Assembly (NCBI GenBank): GCA_022606135.1
Contig: JABYQN010000001.1
Coordinates: forward strand, 496,001 to 560,000
From: Fomes fomentarius
Lineage: Eukaryota; Basidiomycota; Agaricomycetes; Polyporales; Polyporaceae
Length of the DNA: 64,000 nt
Reading direction: 5' to 3'
Part shown: one piece after another, positions 43,330 to 53,987 of the stretch
Numbering within the stretch: position 1 is the stretch's first letter
Layout of the letters: every line of letters begins with the position of its first letter
The notes under the pieces: generated by a model
What the model saw: only the letters and a program-made list of their open reading frames with translations
Database searches by the model: none
Told to the model about the DNA's origin: nothing
Made by a program: the position numbers and the translations under genes

Positions 43330-45961
43330 TCAGCCAAGGTCCATCTCGTCCCCCGCCCGCGCCTTGCCCTTCAAACTTGTCCGTGGATCGACGCCATTGC
43401 TCTTCGACTGTCCATGCGAAGTCCCAACGCCATTCACTCGCACACCCGCACTCGAACTTGAGCCCGAGACCGGCCGTGTAGGTATCGGACCTACACGCTC
43501 CAACTGCTCCCGCACCTCCTCCTCCACGCCCTGGTATATGCTTTCCTGCGGAAAGCCCCATATCCGCCCTGGCTGTTCCCGCTCCTTCTCATCGAACACC
43601 CCGCCGACGATGTCCACCCAGTTCCGCCGTGTCCGCACGAGCTCGTTCAGTTGGTCGGGCACGTGTACCAGGTTGTGCTCGTCCGGGCTCAGCCCGAGCG
43701 CTGCAGGACAGGGTGGGAGTGCGGCAGTGCCGGTGAGACCAGGAGTGCCGTTCGCACCGGGAGGGTCAGCGCCCTTCTGCTTCTTCTTCTTGTTAATCTT
43801 GGGCCCGTCCTTCTTCTGCAGTTTCGTGTATAGTGTGGTGATGCTCTTGTCAATGGCGTCCCGGCTATCGACATACTCTTGATACGCTAATCGATCCTCC
43901 GCGATGGCGGCGAGTCGCACCCGTCGTGCCTTGTTCGTGGCCAAGACTGTGCGGAGCTCACGCTGAGCATGTCGTAGCGCAGTGGCTATTGGGTCATCAA
44001 CTGCTTCTGAGTAGTCAGGCTGCGATGTAGTCAAACAGTAAGACATGGAAGCTCAGACTGAAGGAAAGCGAACGCACGATGTCATCCAAGAGCCCATGAT
44101 ATCGCATCACGTTCTTCATCCGCTCCTCGAGGTCAGCCACGTTCAGCTTGTCTCGGGCAGCTGCAGCTGCAGCCCCATTCGTCCCAGGCCGTCCCTCCAT
44201 CGCCTCCTCTGCCGCCTTGACGCCCTTCCATTCCAACGCGTCATTCATCGGGATCAGCGCGCTCACGACCCGTTCTGTCAGCGGCCCATGTCCGCGCTCC
44301 TCCGTTAGCAAATCCTGTTCTGCGAGTGTCGACGGCTCCCACTTTGGAAGGTGATTTGATGGTCCCGCATGCGCGCTCGCGCGCATCGCGGCGGTGCCTG
44401 GTAAAGGGTGACCGTACGTGGCTGTGTCCTCCTCTTCCCACTGTGCAGAGTAATGTCGTCCGAGCTTTGGCATGATGAACGGCTCAACTTCATCGGCAGT
44501 GTACTGAAGGAACCCGATGTCTTCTTCCTTGATCGGTCGAAGCCACGGCTCAATACTAGTGTAGAAGGTCGTTACGAGGACTTGATTGGGCTGCTTGCTC
44601 CTACTAAAGTCTTCTATGACTTCGGTAGGTTTGCTGGGGCCCGCCACTGGTCTCGGCGCCACTGACGGTCGGGGTGGAAGTAATGATACCGATGCAGGTA
44701 AGGCAAAATCGGGTGCATTCGCGGGCTAAGAGGTTGATCAGCACTTGGCGCGAGTCAAAGGCTAATCTGCACGTACTTTACTAAAGGCAAGAGAGGTAGA
44801 GGGATATTTGGATGCTTTAGGTGGCGGTGGCGGGGGATGCGAATGTCCGTGAGGAGGGAGAGGGGAGGCTTTCCGGATCTTTGGCGGTTCTGCCAACGAT
44901 GTTGATGTAGCGATGCGCTGCACAATCACGGATGTTACGTACCTGGTTCATGATCACTCGATTCCTCTCTCTTCCGCTTCTTCTTCTTCTTATTCTTCAG
45001 TTCATCCACAGGACTATGATAACATGAGTGAATGTGACGTCGGTACCGAGATATACACTCACTTCCTCCGCACGTCCGCAAAAGATGGTTGAGGTGTAGG
45101 CATAGAGGGTGTAGGAGCAGCCGATAGACGGTTTCGCGGTGGCGGAGGTTGTGGCTGAGCAGACGCTCTGTTCTCGTCTCCGTTCACGGATGGTGTGACT
45201 GTACAAACCATTCACGATAGAGACAAACCAAAAGCAAGTAGTTTGAAAGGTAGTGGTGGCCGAAATAATGTGCAAGATGACAAGACGTGCACGAGATGTC
45301 GGAGATACGAGAGTGGCGCGAAGGCCAAAGCGCAGGCGGGAAGTCAGATGTCATCCCATAGATAGCGGTTGGAATATTCAGAGCGGTTGGCACGAGTACG
45401 GTTTGTGAGGCAAAGATTGGTCGGAATGAGCACAATTGAGGCGCAAACCATATGGTCCGTTTCACGCGATATCCAAGGGAGAGGAGCGTGGGATGGTATG
45501 AGAGCCGGAGTCGAGCACATAGAGCGGTCGGGCATAGCAGCGGCATTGGGTTGCAGCAAAATGCAATGACAAGATAGACAATTGTTTGATGTGAGATACA
45601 AGAGCGGTGTCGGAAGGCGCACGAGCCGAGTCCAGTGGAATGAGGTCGGGAGGGACGCAAACAAGGTGATCAGAAATGGAAATTATTGCATAACATGCAT
45701 ACGCACACTGGCGTTCCCGTTCCTTCTGCAATGCTTTGGCTTTCCCCTTCTCCTTCTCCTTGAGGCGACGCATACTCTCCTCGATAGTCCTTATGTCATC
45801 TCCAGCTTTCTTGGCGCGTTCCAGACTCTTTGTTTTAAAAGCAATAAGCTCCGACTGAAGCTGCTCGAGTTCGTCCGTTGGTGGAACCGTGTCAGGGGGT
45901 TATGGAAGAGAGATGAACGGATTGGCGGGAGTGTAGCATACTGTGAGACGGTGGACGACAT
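43330..45961 (-). CDS. NGG1: ADA3/NGG1 subunit of the SAGA histone acetyltransferase module
   Basis: The C-terminal half is typical of Ada3: LVTTFYTSIEPWLRPIKEEDIGFL, EVEPFIMPKLGRHYS, LTERVVSALI near 44250-44600, then AQRELRTVLATNKARRVRLAAIAEDRLAYQEY and HVPDQLNELVRTRRNWVDIVGGVFDE near 43600-43990. Upstream exons hold a coiled coil (DELEQLQSELIAFKTKSLER, IEESMRRLKEKEKGKAKALQ) and Pro-rich linkers. Ada3 bridges Ada2 and Gcn5 and is needed for nucleosomal H3 acetylation. The N-terminus is problematic: ATG 45961 (MSSTVSQYA) is out of frame with the coiled-coil exon by one base, and a TAA stands about 20 codons downstream in the latter's frame, with no AG acceptor between. The intron after the coiled coil is about 500 nt, far longer than others here. 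The exon chain downstream is consistent. Confidence 0.85.
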
Positions 45962-46297
45962 GGCGCGGTTCGGGCGTCCGGACCGCGAGAGCCAGGGCAA
46001 GAGTGATGTCCCCGTACAGCGTTCGGCGTGCGCAGGCAACAGCGGGGCGACGAGGCGGACAGCGAGGATCCGGGAGGAGGTCGAGGAGGATGGTCTACGA
46101 GGACCGTCGCGAGCAGATCCAAGTGCACAGGCGCCCAGCTCAGAGGGCGTCTGTCATACTGGCGCATTGTTGGCAAGTCCTTCCCACGGCGTGCTATACT
46201 CCCAAAACGCACATATAGCTCAGCTCCTCCTCCCACCCTCCCTCGCGTTCCTCTACTCCCCACGCTGCTACCACCTGTCTTGCACGCGAGCTACATA
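45962..46297. promoter_or_regulatory. Divergent promoter between ADA3 and the Mg2+ transporter
   Basis: 336 bp between divergent starts. It is GC-rich near ADA3 and pyrimidine-rich (CTCCTCCTCCC, 46208-46240) just upstream of the transporter ATG, as is common for fungal core promoters. Confidence 0.5.
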
Positions 46298-48244
46298 ATG
46301 GGCTCGAGGCAAGCTCTACTCTTTGACGCCGACAGGGATTCCCTCCGTGACGACGGCTCTGAGAGCTCCGACACAATCGAAATGTCTGGTCTGGAAGAAG
46401 TTCCAGTGACCCCGGCACGCCGTTCAAATTATGATGCTACAAGATATCACTCGGGCTCTACTGACTCGGACGACGACTCGGATGTTGAGGACGGTGAAGC
46501 GTTGCTTGGCCCTCGTTCACGAACCCGTGGTCGGGAGCGGTCAGAGGAGCACCCGACGAACACATTCGGTCAGGTCAAGCGCATAGTGCTTGAGGTGAGT
46601 CCCAATGTGCACTCAGCAATCCGTTTAGTCATGGAGTCCATAGACAGCACCCACGCTGTTGCTGACTACAGTTGGCATACTCTTCACTGGGGAGCTCTTG
46701 GAGATAGTGTCGGTGAGGTCATCCATCGTGAACGGTGGCTGTTTACTTCTCCTGACATCCAGTCCAGCATTGGAAAGCCATGACCCGCATTGACGAGTTT
46801 ATTATGATTATACCTGTTGTCCTCAACCTCAAGGGTAACCTTGAGATGAACCTTTCCGCCCGCCTCGGCACGTCTGCGAACATGGGAGACCTCGACATAC
46901 CCACCAAGCGCCGTTCTATCATCCTTGGGAACCTTACCCTTCTCCAGGTCCAAGCCACCGTTGTCTCGTTTTTCGCCGCATGTGCCGCGTTTCTCATGAG
47001 CAAAATTGTTCCCGAGGCCGGCACGAACGAGGAGGCGTCCGAGGTGCTATTGCGTTTGATTGCTCGTGGCGTTCACAAGCCGAAGCCACATAGACCGATG
47101 CCACCACCTCCGTCGGGAGCGGCAGAGTGAGTAGAAGTCTACGTTGCGTCTCACGGAATGCTAATCTTAGGAATCTGCAACGTGTCTGCCAGATTCATTA
47201 TGGTCGCGTCCTCGGCGATGTGCGCCGCATGCCTATCAAGTGTACTTTTGGGCTCGTTCATGTGCGGACTCGTTCTTCTGTGTAGAAGGGTCGGCTTAGA
47301 CCCCGGTGCGGATGATTAGCCTATAGCCTATGCATCGTTGACGACTCACAACTTTGACAGACAACATTGCACCGCCTATAGCCGCTTGTCTCGGTGACCT
47401 AGTGACGCTATCATTGCTGGGTGTTATCGCTGAACTCCACTTGTTCATTCTCGACACACCTTGGCCCATCATCATTGTCGTCGCCCTTGCCGTCGGAACC
47501 ATTGGATGGGCTTATATGACTAATCGAAACGAGAACGTACGGCATCTCCTGACGCAAGGATGGTGGCCGCTTTTCGCAGCCATGGCCATCAGTAGCGGCA
47601 CTGGTATCGTCCTGGATACCTTTGTAGAACGTTATAGTGGATTCGCACTGCTGGCCGTGGCTATCGCAGGTATGTACTCTCAGCCTCCCCTTGAGTATTT
47701 CCCGCTCATCTCCACCGTGTTACAGGCTTGCCTGGAGGCGTAAGCTCGATCTTTGTGTCGCGTCTTTCAACAGCGTTGCACGCCGCCACCGCGAAGGTGT
47801 CCTCTGCGGTGACACCCGTCGCCGAGCTGAGAGAAGACAAACATCATCCCCGGCCGCGCCTCGTCCTCTTGACTCTCATCGCCGTCAGCGTTCCTGTTGA
47901 GACGGTCTTCCTCATATGTGTGGTCGCATTTGGGTGGATACACTTGCCCTTCCTCTTCATGGTGCTTCAGATACTATTCTTCCTCATCGCGGTATGTGTG
48001 ATGCGCACCAGGTGATGTTGTCTCTTGCTGACCACGAATATGGCGATAGGTCTCCATATCGCTCGGGGCCGCGCAGCTCATCACGATGTTCCTCTGGAAG
48101 CACAAGTTTGACCCCGACATGTACGCCCTACCCATCCAGTCGGCGCTCACCGATCTCGTTGGTCAGCTCCTTCTGGTCGCGTGCTATGAGATCGCTTCGC
48201 TGTTAGGCGTGAAGGTAGCCTTGAAGCACAAGCATCCTCACTAG
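46298..48244 (+). CDS. SLC41/MgtE-like magnesium transporter
   Basis: Seven exons (46298-46594, 46644-46712, 46768-47126, 47193-47305, 47362-47670, 47726-47991, 48050-48244) join to 535 residues; all junctions keep frame. An acidic cytosolic N-terminus (~100 residues) is followed by two MgtE-type integral membrane repeats. Repeat 1: TAPTLLLTTVGILFTGELLEIVS, then IIPVVLNLKGNLEMNLSARLGTSANMG. Repeat 2: ELHLFILDTPWPII and LPGGVSSIFVSRLSTALH. The PVVLNLKGNLEM.LSARL and GG..SSIF.SRLST segments are the conserved ion-path motifs of the SLC41 family, which moves Mg2+ (by Na+ exchange in animals). It lacks the bacterial CBS domains. The exon 2/3 and 3/4 acceptors were chosen to restore the family sequence. 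Membrane location (plasma membrane or vacuole) cannot be told. Confidence 0.9.
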
Positions 48245-48855
48245 GCGCGCTGACTGTGCACGTATCACAATCTTGCTCACTGTGTCCACCTTACACTACC
48301 ACCGGTGCCATATAAGAATAGTGCGACGTTCGTCGGTAGAATATTTTTGACTAATTTATTCGTTTTAGTTTGGAAGTGTAAGATATTGTGATTCCATTCC
48401 GCACCGCGCCACATGGTGACTCAAACTGACAGTGGTCTCCCAAACAGAGGTGAACAGCGGGTGCGTGGACCTCCTCGATGCCAGTGCCAGTGGAATCGGT
48501 GTTTGTAGCACTGTCGCTGGAAGTGTCGCTACCAAGGGTTATCCGTCGCATTGTTCGCATTTGTATCGGTATCGTCCTGCGTCCTCGCGTTCAAGAAGAT
48601 TAGTTAGAGGCACAAGTGTGTCTGTCGGCGGGAGGACTGGCTCCTCGTGGCTCGCCAATTCACCGCTTGTTTATCCTACTGTACCTCTGCAGTGGTCTCT
48701 AGAACGTGTCCTAGCCAATCCCACATGGTATGGCGTATTCCGCGTACTCTTAGTCCACCTTCCATAAAGGGAGTCCTAGGGACCTGAGGGTTACGTAATG
48801 GAAGAGTCGAGCTTGAAGTTGAACGCTCAGGCTCTTTCCCTGACCAATTGCTCTC
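48245..48855. other. Intergenic, 611 bp
   Basis: This holds the transporter 3' UTR and the promoter of the CRN-like gene. No gene seen. Confidence 0.4.
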
Positions 48856-51851
48856 ATGTATCCGGACAGTACCCTTCAACGTCCCCCTTCGGCCATTGTC
48901 GCAGACACTCCGGCTAACAAACCTCGTTTGGATGAGCAGTCCGCCCCATTCAGCGAGCAAGACCTCAATCAGTGGCTCACAGATGAAACCCTCCTAGAAC
49001 GTGCCAAGTCTGCCCAAGATCCAGAGTTGCGCCTATACCGGCTAATCCAGGCCATCAACGAGAGGAAACCTGGCACACTCCAGCAGTTTTTTGGATTCGC
49101 GGCTATCGAAGCTTTTCTTCAGGAGCAGCCTTATCTCAAAGACCTCATCGAAGCTGGCAATTTTAAGGGTGTCATATTGTCAAGTCATTGTCACCCCCTT
49201 CTCTCTTCCTCATACCATCTACTCATACATCGATATTGTCACTCCAGATGTCCTCTGGGCTCATACAAAGACGACGATGACAATTGCGGACGCTTCCCGA
49301 CAAGGTCAGTCAGTCTCACAGTGCCGCTACGATGGCTTAACCCTGCTATATGCTATGTATACTCAAGCGGCCGAGGACGCCTGGCATGCACAGTATCATG
49401 GCGATACCAACGCACTGTACACCATCCTGAAACTGTACACAATGCATACCAATTACCGGTCGTATGCCACCCGCTACGCTTCTTTCGTGCAGTCATCCGG
49501 TACCGGAAAGTCGCGGATGAATGACGAACTCGCCAAGAAGATACTCTATATACCGATCAACTTGAGTCGCACTACAGATGGTACGGCCTTCACTACACTA
49601 TTCATCGGTGTCGCCATTCACTGAAGAGGGCTGTAACAGTCTTTCCGCCGTCGGATCATGCTGTCGCACGATTGGTATTCGGACCTGGCATCCTCACAGA
49701 AGAAGCATGCGAGCACACGTTTCTGGCCTTTCTGTATGGCTTGTTTCATGTTACGAGGCAGCGTTTGGCCGAGCTAGCCACCGGAGATGACGCATTCAAC
49801 GAGGGTATGTCTTCTACTCAACACCGTATTGATGTTTGATTGCAAATCGTCGTGGCAGATATCGACACGGAGCAGCGTGTCACACGATTTGCAAGTCAAT
49901 TCAGAAGCAGAATGAATGCAGGCATGAAGTTCGGCCAGCATGGCCAGTACCGGGTTGAGTTCTTTGATTCTGTCATCGAGAGGGCACAGCAGGTGAGAAC
50001 GTGCCTCAATGTCGTCATGATGTCACCTCAGCTAGCGTCCGTAGTTCCGTAGGGTATCGGGTGGTGCAACAGTCCAAGACGCGGCAAATGCACTATTGCA
50101 ACTACTCGATCCAAGGCTAGCGTCGTTCCCACTATCTGACAAACCGCTTGTAGTTCTGTGTTTCGACGAGTCTCATCTTCTTCACACAACGCCCTATGGT
50201 CCCCACAACTGGACACCATTCACAGTCCTGCGACGCGTTCTGCACACCATCGTCAATCTCCCTATATTCACCCTCTTTGTATCGACGATGGGCAAGCTTG
50301 AGCAGTTCTCTCCGTTGTCCCTCGTGCCCAAAGCACCTTCCAGCCGTTTAATGGGGCAGCCTGAGCTGGAGACTTACAGACCGTTTTGTCTCACATCGTT
50401 CGATCAGTTCGCACCAAGTATGACCAAGGTCCTGGATATACCCTGGACCCTGAATCAGGTCGCATCTACCTATCACATCGCACACCTGGGTCGTCCGTTG
50501 TAAGTGGTGCACATGCCTAACATATTCTAACTTAACCTCGACTTGTAGGTTTGGAGCAATTTACGATGCAGGTTACCAAACTGGGATCGTGCAATACGCC
50601 CAAATGAAGCTTTTTCGTTCTGAGAGCGTCAAATCCACGCCCTTCACTGATCTGCAATCTCTGGCATGCATCGCAGTACGCGTACCGATTGCTTTCCTTC
50701 CGAGTGCGGCCCGTCATAGCTCCGTAGAACGCGAGCTCGTAGCCAGACATCTGCGCATCCTGCTCTATGCAAGCACTGGCTTTAACCAGACAATCACTAC
50801 CTGTCCCTCTGAGCCTCTGCTTGCCGAGGCTGCATGTGACGCTTCAGTGGACCAGAGGTGGTCGGACGGACGGCCTGTGCCCCTTCACGCCACACAGTCG
50901 GGACCAATCTCCGCGCTCCTCTACCACCTTCAACGCTCATACCTGGATATTGGCACACGCGGAGACGTGCTCGCGGTCATGCTGCTGCTAGACGCTCGTG
51001 ACCGTGCAACGACGTATCCTCTGCCAACTGGGATACAACACTGCGGAGACACCGTCGGAGATGTAGATGCCTTGAAGTATGACGGGGTAGAAAAGCGGCG
51101 CATCGTTACCCTTCCGCTATTCCTGAAAGCCCTCATCGGGGACTTGTACACTGCAACATGCCTCGATAGCTTACCCGCCACGTATCGCACCGCCGCGGAG
51201 GCAGACACGCCGCTCGCCATAGCATTCAAAGACTGCTCCCTCTACTTCAACCATTTCATCAAACCGACGCACTTCCCTGAGGTTGTGAGTAGGGCGTATC
51301 TCCGGCTTGCAATCTCACGTGGCGCGGCGATCATCTGCGGAGATGGTGAAACGGGAATTGACGTCCTCATTCCCTGTCTACATGGAACAGAGCTGGTCGA
51401 GGAGAGAGTGTCGGCGATACTGGTGCAGGTCAAGAACAGCTCAGTGTTCGCCGCCGACATCAAGTCCTCCTGCTTCGTGGCCATGGATCCGTTCGAGTGT
51501 GGCGTGTTCGACGCGGACGACTCGGAGCCGCTCCCTATCGTGCGCATGGTCTTCGCGCTCGCCTCAGAGGAGTCGGCGGTGAGAATTCCGCCAGCTGCGG
51601 ATCGTCAATCATCATCCCCGAGCTCGTTCACCGCGTACGACATCTGGTGTGCCGGACTGACGGAGGAGACGTTCGGAGTCATCCAAAATGACACGGAGCG
51701 CATGCATGCACAGGCGCTTCTGCAGGCGATGCTACACCAGGGTGATGGGGCGTGGATGTACACGCATGAAGTGGGTAAGAGTGTGGCTCGGGGGATGCAG
51801 CCGTTGGTATCGACCGAGAAGGACCACTGGTGCGGCTGGGCGGAGCTGTAG
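48856..51851 (+). CDS. Crinkler-like P-loop NTPase with PD-(D/E)XK-type nuclease domain
   Basis: Seven exons (48856-49168, 49248-49304, 49368-49580, 49640-49804, 49859-49992, 50045-50499, 50549-51851) join to 879 residues with every phase consistent. A Walker A-like SSGTGKSRMNDELAKK (about residue 180) is followed by FPPSDHAVARLVF, a Walker B LVVLCFDESHLL (about 340), FTLFVSTMGKLEQFSP (sensor-like) and STYHIAHLGRPLFGA. The C-terminal third has GIDVLIPCLHG, then ILVQVKN, the ID...QxK pattern of restriction-endonuclease-like nucleases. This NTPase-plus-nuclease order is that of CRN (Crinkler)-like proteins, widespread in mushrooms and proposed to derive from transposon or conflict systems. No signal peptide or LFLAK-type N-terminus is seen, so an intracellular role is more likely than secretion. 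Its stop lies 385 bp from a convergent F-box gene. Confidence 0.85.
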
Positions 51852-52235
51852 GAATGGCGGAACGAGAGGTGGTCTGTGTTTGTGTTTCTCCATGTTCCTC
51901 AGTACCGTGACTAGCAAAAAGTACAAGAAGCGGTTCTGTTGCAGCGAATTGATAGGCTTTCCACCCCCTTCGTTGTTGGTCGTGTTCATGGCACATCAGG
52001 GTACCGGTAGAGCGCTGGACAGGCTTCGACGGATCAGTTGCACCCAACGGTCAAGATGCATTGAAGTCTAGGACATGATAAGCGAGGAGACCTTTGAAGG
52101 TCAGACCAGAATAGTTTCCGTAGTGCCGACTATGATAGAAAACGATCATACTTGTTCTTAATCTGATAACGCAGTCAGAGTAGCAAAAGTATTATTACTC
52201 AAAGCTCTACGCCGTCACTGGCAGTGGATCGAATA
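51852..52235. other. Convergent intergenic region
   Basis: 384 bp between two convergent stop codons. Probably only 3' UTRs; nothing recognised. Confidence 0.4.
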
Positions 52236-53987
52236 TCAATGCACATCGGTGAACCGCACCGCAACTTGAACATTCCCAACACTATCACCCAGGCGTGCCT
52301 GCAGCCCCCCTCCTTCCGCCAGGACTGCTTCACAGAGCGGCCTTTGTTGTGCTTCGTACTCCACTCTGATGAGGCTACCTTGCTTTTCCGGCGCGATATC
52401 TACGGCGAGTGTTGTCAACCTGTTTCCGAGTGATGCACGACGCTTCAGAACGCCGACGAGAGCATCACAGAACCTCCTGAGCCCTTCGTTCTTCGCCTCG
52501 ATCCCTGTCAGTGCATGGCTCCGATAACGCCACTGGACATGAAGCTCGGCCAGGAGAGGACACGGAAGCACGTCGGCAGGCGACGAATCGCACAACAAAG
52601 CGACTACGTCGTCTTTCCCGTTGATACCGGTGACATCGAGGCGCGAGAGTTGGGGAACACTCTCCAGCAACGATTGCAGAGCGTCCTTCATGTCTTCTCC
52701 ATCGAGGGTGAAGTCCACCGGGGTGCGGATGGTGATCGAGGTGAGGCCCTTGGACGAGGCAAACACCGTCGCTAGGTCCCTCATGTGCGATGCCCATGAT
52801 GGTGCGATTGCCTTCGAATGGCTAACAGTGAGTCTCAACAGCTTCGATCCATTCGCGTATGTTCTAAATGTGATCCTTCCTCGTTGTCTAAAATATATAT
52901 CGGCGCTGGTGGCAGCAATTATTGGCGGGAAGCTGTCGATCGCGGCTGGCATTTGCTCCCGGAGCGTGCGAGAGTAACAGGATGACTGGACGAAGCAAGA
53001 GGCTGGAGGCGACAAGCAGGACAGGAAGGCAGAGACTGCCTGGGGGTCGAGGATCTCGATCTCGATCTTCTGCAGTGCTGGGAGGTTGATTGTGTTGTGA
53101 GGGGGGAGGATTGAAATGGTCTGAGACTGCTCATTCCCGTCCGACTTGAGCGACAAAGCTGTGAGGGCTGCGCAAGGCTCCAAGAGCCCCAGAAAGTCAA
53201 CGTCCTTTGACTGCGCGTTGTAGCATGGACCACAAGAGCACTGCACTAGTTCGAGAGCATGGAGCTGATCACGGATGCCGGAGAGGTCGACGCAGCTATA
53301 TGGATGCCGCAAGGAACGTAGGCGAGGAAGGCGGGCACTTGTTAGGCGCAACGTTTCAGGTTGTATCGAAACATGTGTGCGACCAGGGGGGTGTCGAACG
53401 CGCAAATTTTCCAGGAGAGGCATCGATTGGTGTAATAGCTCATTCAGCGCTTGGACTTGCTTCGGACGTACTGAAACCGTCAGGGATGAGATATATTGGG
53501 CGTGGGGGAAGAGTAGTGTCGATACCACTGCGGGTTGCAGTCCCGCGAGTGAGAGAGACAGCGGTTGTGAGCGGCTTAGCTTGAAGAATAGCTCAAGCAG
53601 GGCCACCTGGTCTTCGTTAGGCTTGGACAACCTTGACGTGCGAAGGAGGTCTGCCCAAAATCGAGACGTTCGGAACACCAAGTGGCGCCATAGGCGGCAG
53701 ACGTGCAGAATATGGAATCGCTGTCGCCCATATCTCCCGGGCTTCATTTGGGAGAACACTTCCATTAGGACCTCCGGAGGAAGCTTGCGGTTGATGGGAG
53801 CGCTTGCGTTGCGTGCCGACTTCAGGGCTAGGATGCGTTTGCTGTACTCTTCAATCTTCGTGTCCGCCCACTCAGGTACCTGCGGAGGAGAGAGTAGTGC
53901 AAGCCGGCCTTTGTCTTTAGACGACAAGCAGCCCTCGTCGAAGGAGACCACGTCGTCGTTGAGATACGGCGCGTACGCTGCCATCAT
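52236..53987 (-). CDS. F-box/LRR-like protein, intact
   Basis: A single frame of 583 residues. The lead-in helix (WADTKIEEYSKRILALKSARN) precedes the F-box-like core (NASAPINRKLPPEVLMEVF, FHILHVCRLWRHLVFRTSRFW). LRR-like segments follow: LPRLRSLRHPYSCVDLSGI, HALELVQCSCGPCYNAQ, LEPCAALTALSLKS, ESVPQLSRLDVTG, CPLLAELHVQWRY. The CSC..CYN element and the C-terminal LHVQWRY match the paralogue at 55709-57475, so these two form a closer pair than the copies at the left end. Probable SCF substrate adaptor; target unknown. ATG 53987 gives MMAAYAPYLND; the second ATG is as likely. Confidence 0.87.
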   Translation of the reverse strand: MMAAYAPYLNDDVVSFDEGCLSSKDKGRLALLSPPQVPEWADTKIEEYSKRILALKSARNASAPINRKLPPEVLMEVFSQMKPGRYGRQRFHILHVCRLWRHLVFRTSRFWADLLRTSRLSKPNEDQVALLELFFKLSRSQPLSLSLAGLQPAVVSTLLFPHAQYISSLTVSVRPKQVQALNELLHQSMPLLENLRVRHPPGRTHVSIQPETLRLTSARLPRLRSLRHPYSCVDLSGIRDQLHALELVQCSCGPCYNAQSKDVDFLGLLEPCAALTALSLKSDGNEQSQTISILPPHNTINLPALQKIEIEILDPQAVSAFLSCLSPPASCFVQSSCYSRTLREQMPAAIDSFPPIIAATSADIYFRQRGRITFRTYANGSKLLRLTVSHSKAIAPSWASHMRDLATVFASSKGLTSITIRTPVDFTLDGEDMKDALQSLLESVPQLSRLDVTGINGKDDVVALLCDSSPADVLPCPLLAELHVQWRYRSHALTGIEAKNEGLRRFCDALVGVLKRRASLGNRLTTLAVDIAPEKQGSLIRVEYEAQQRPLCEAVLAEGGGLQARLGDSVGNVQVAVRFTDVH

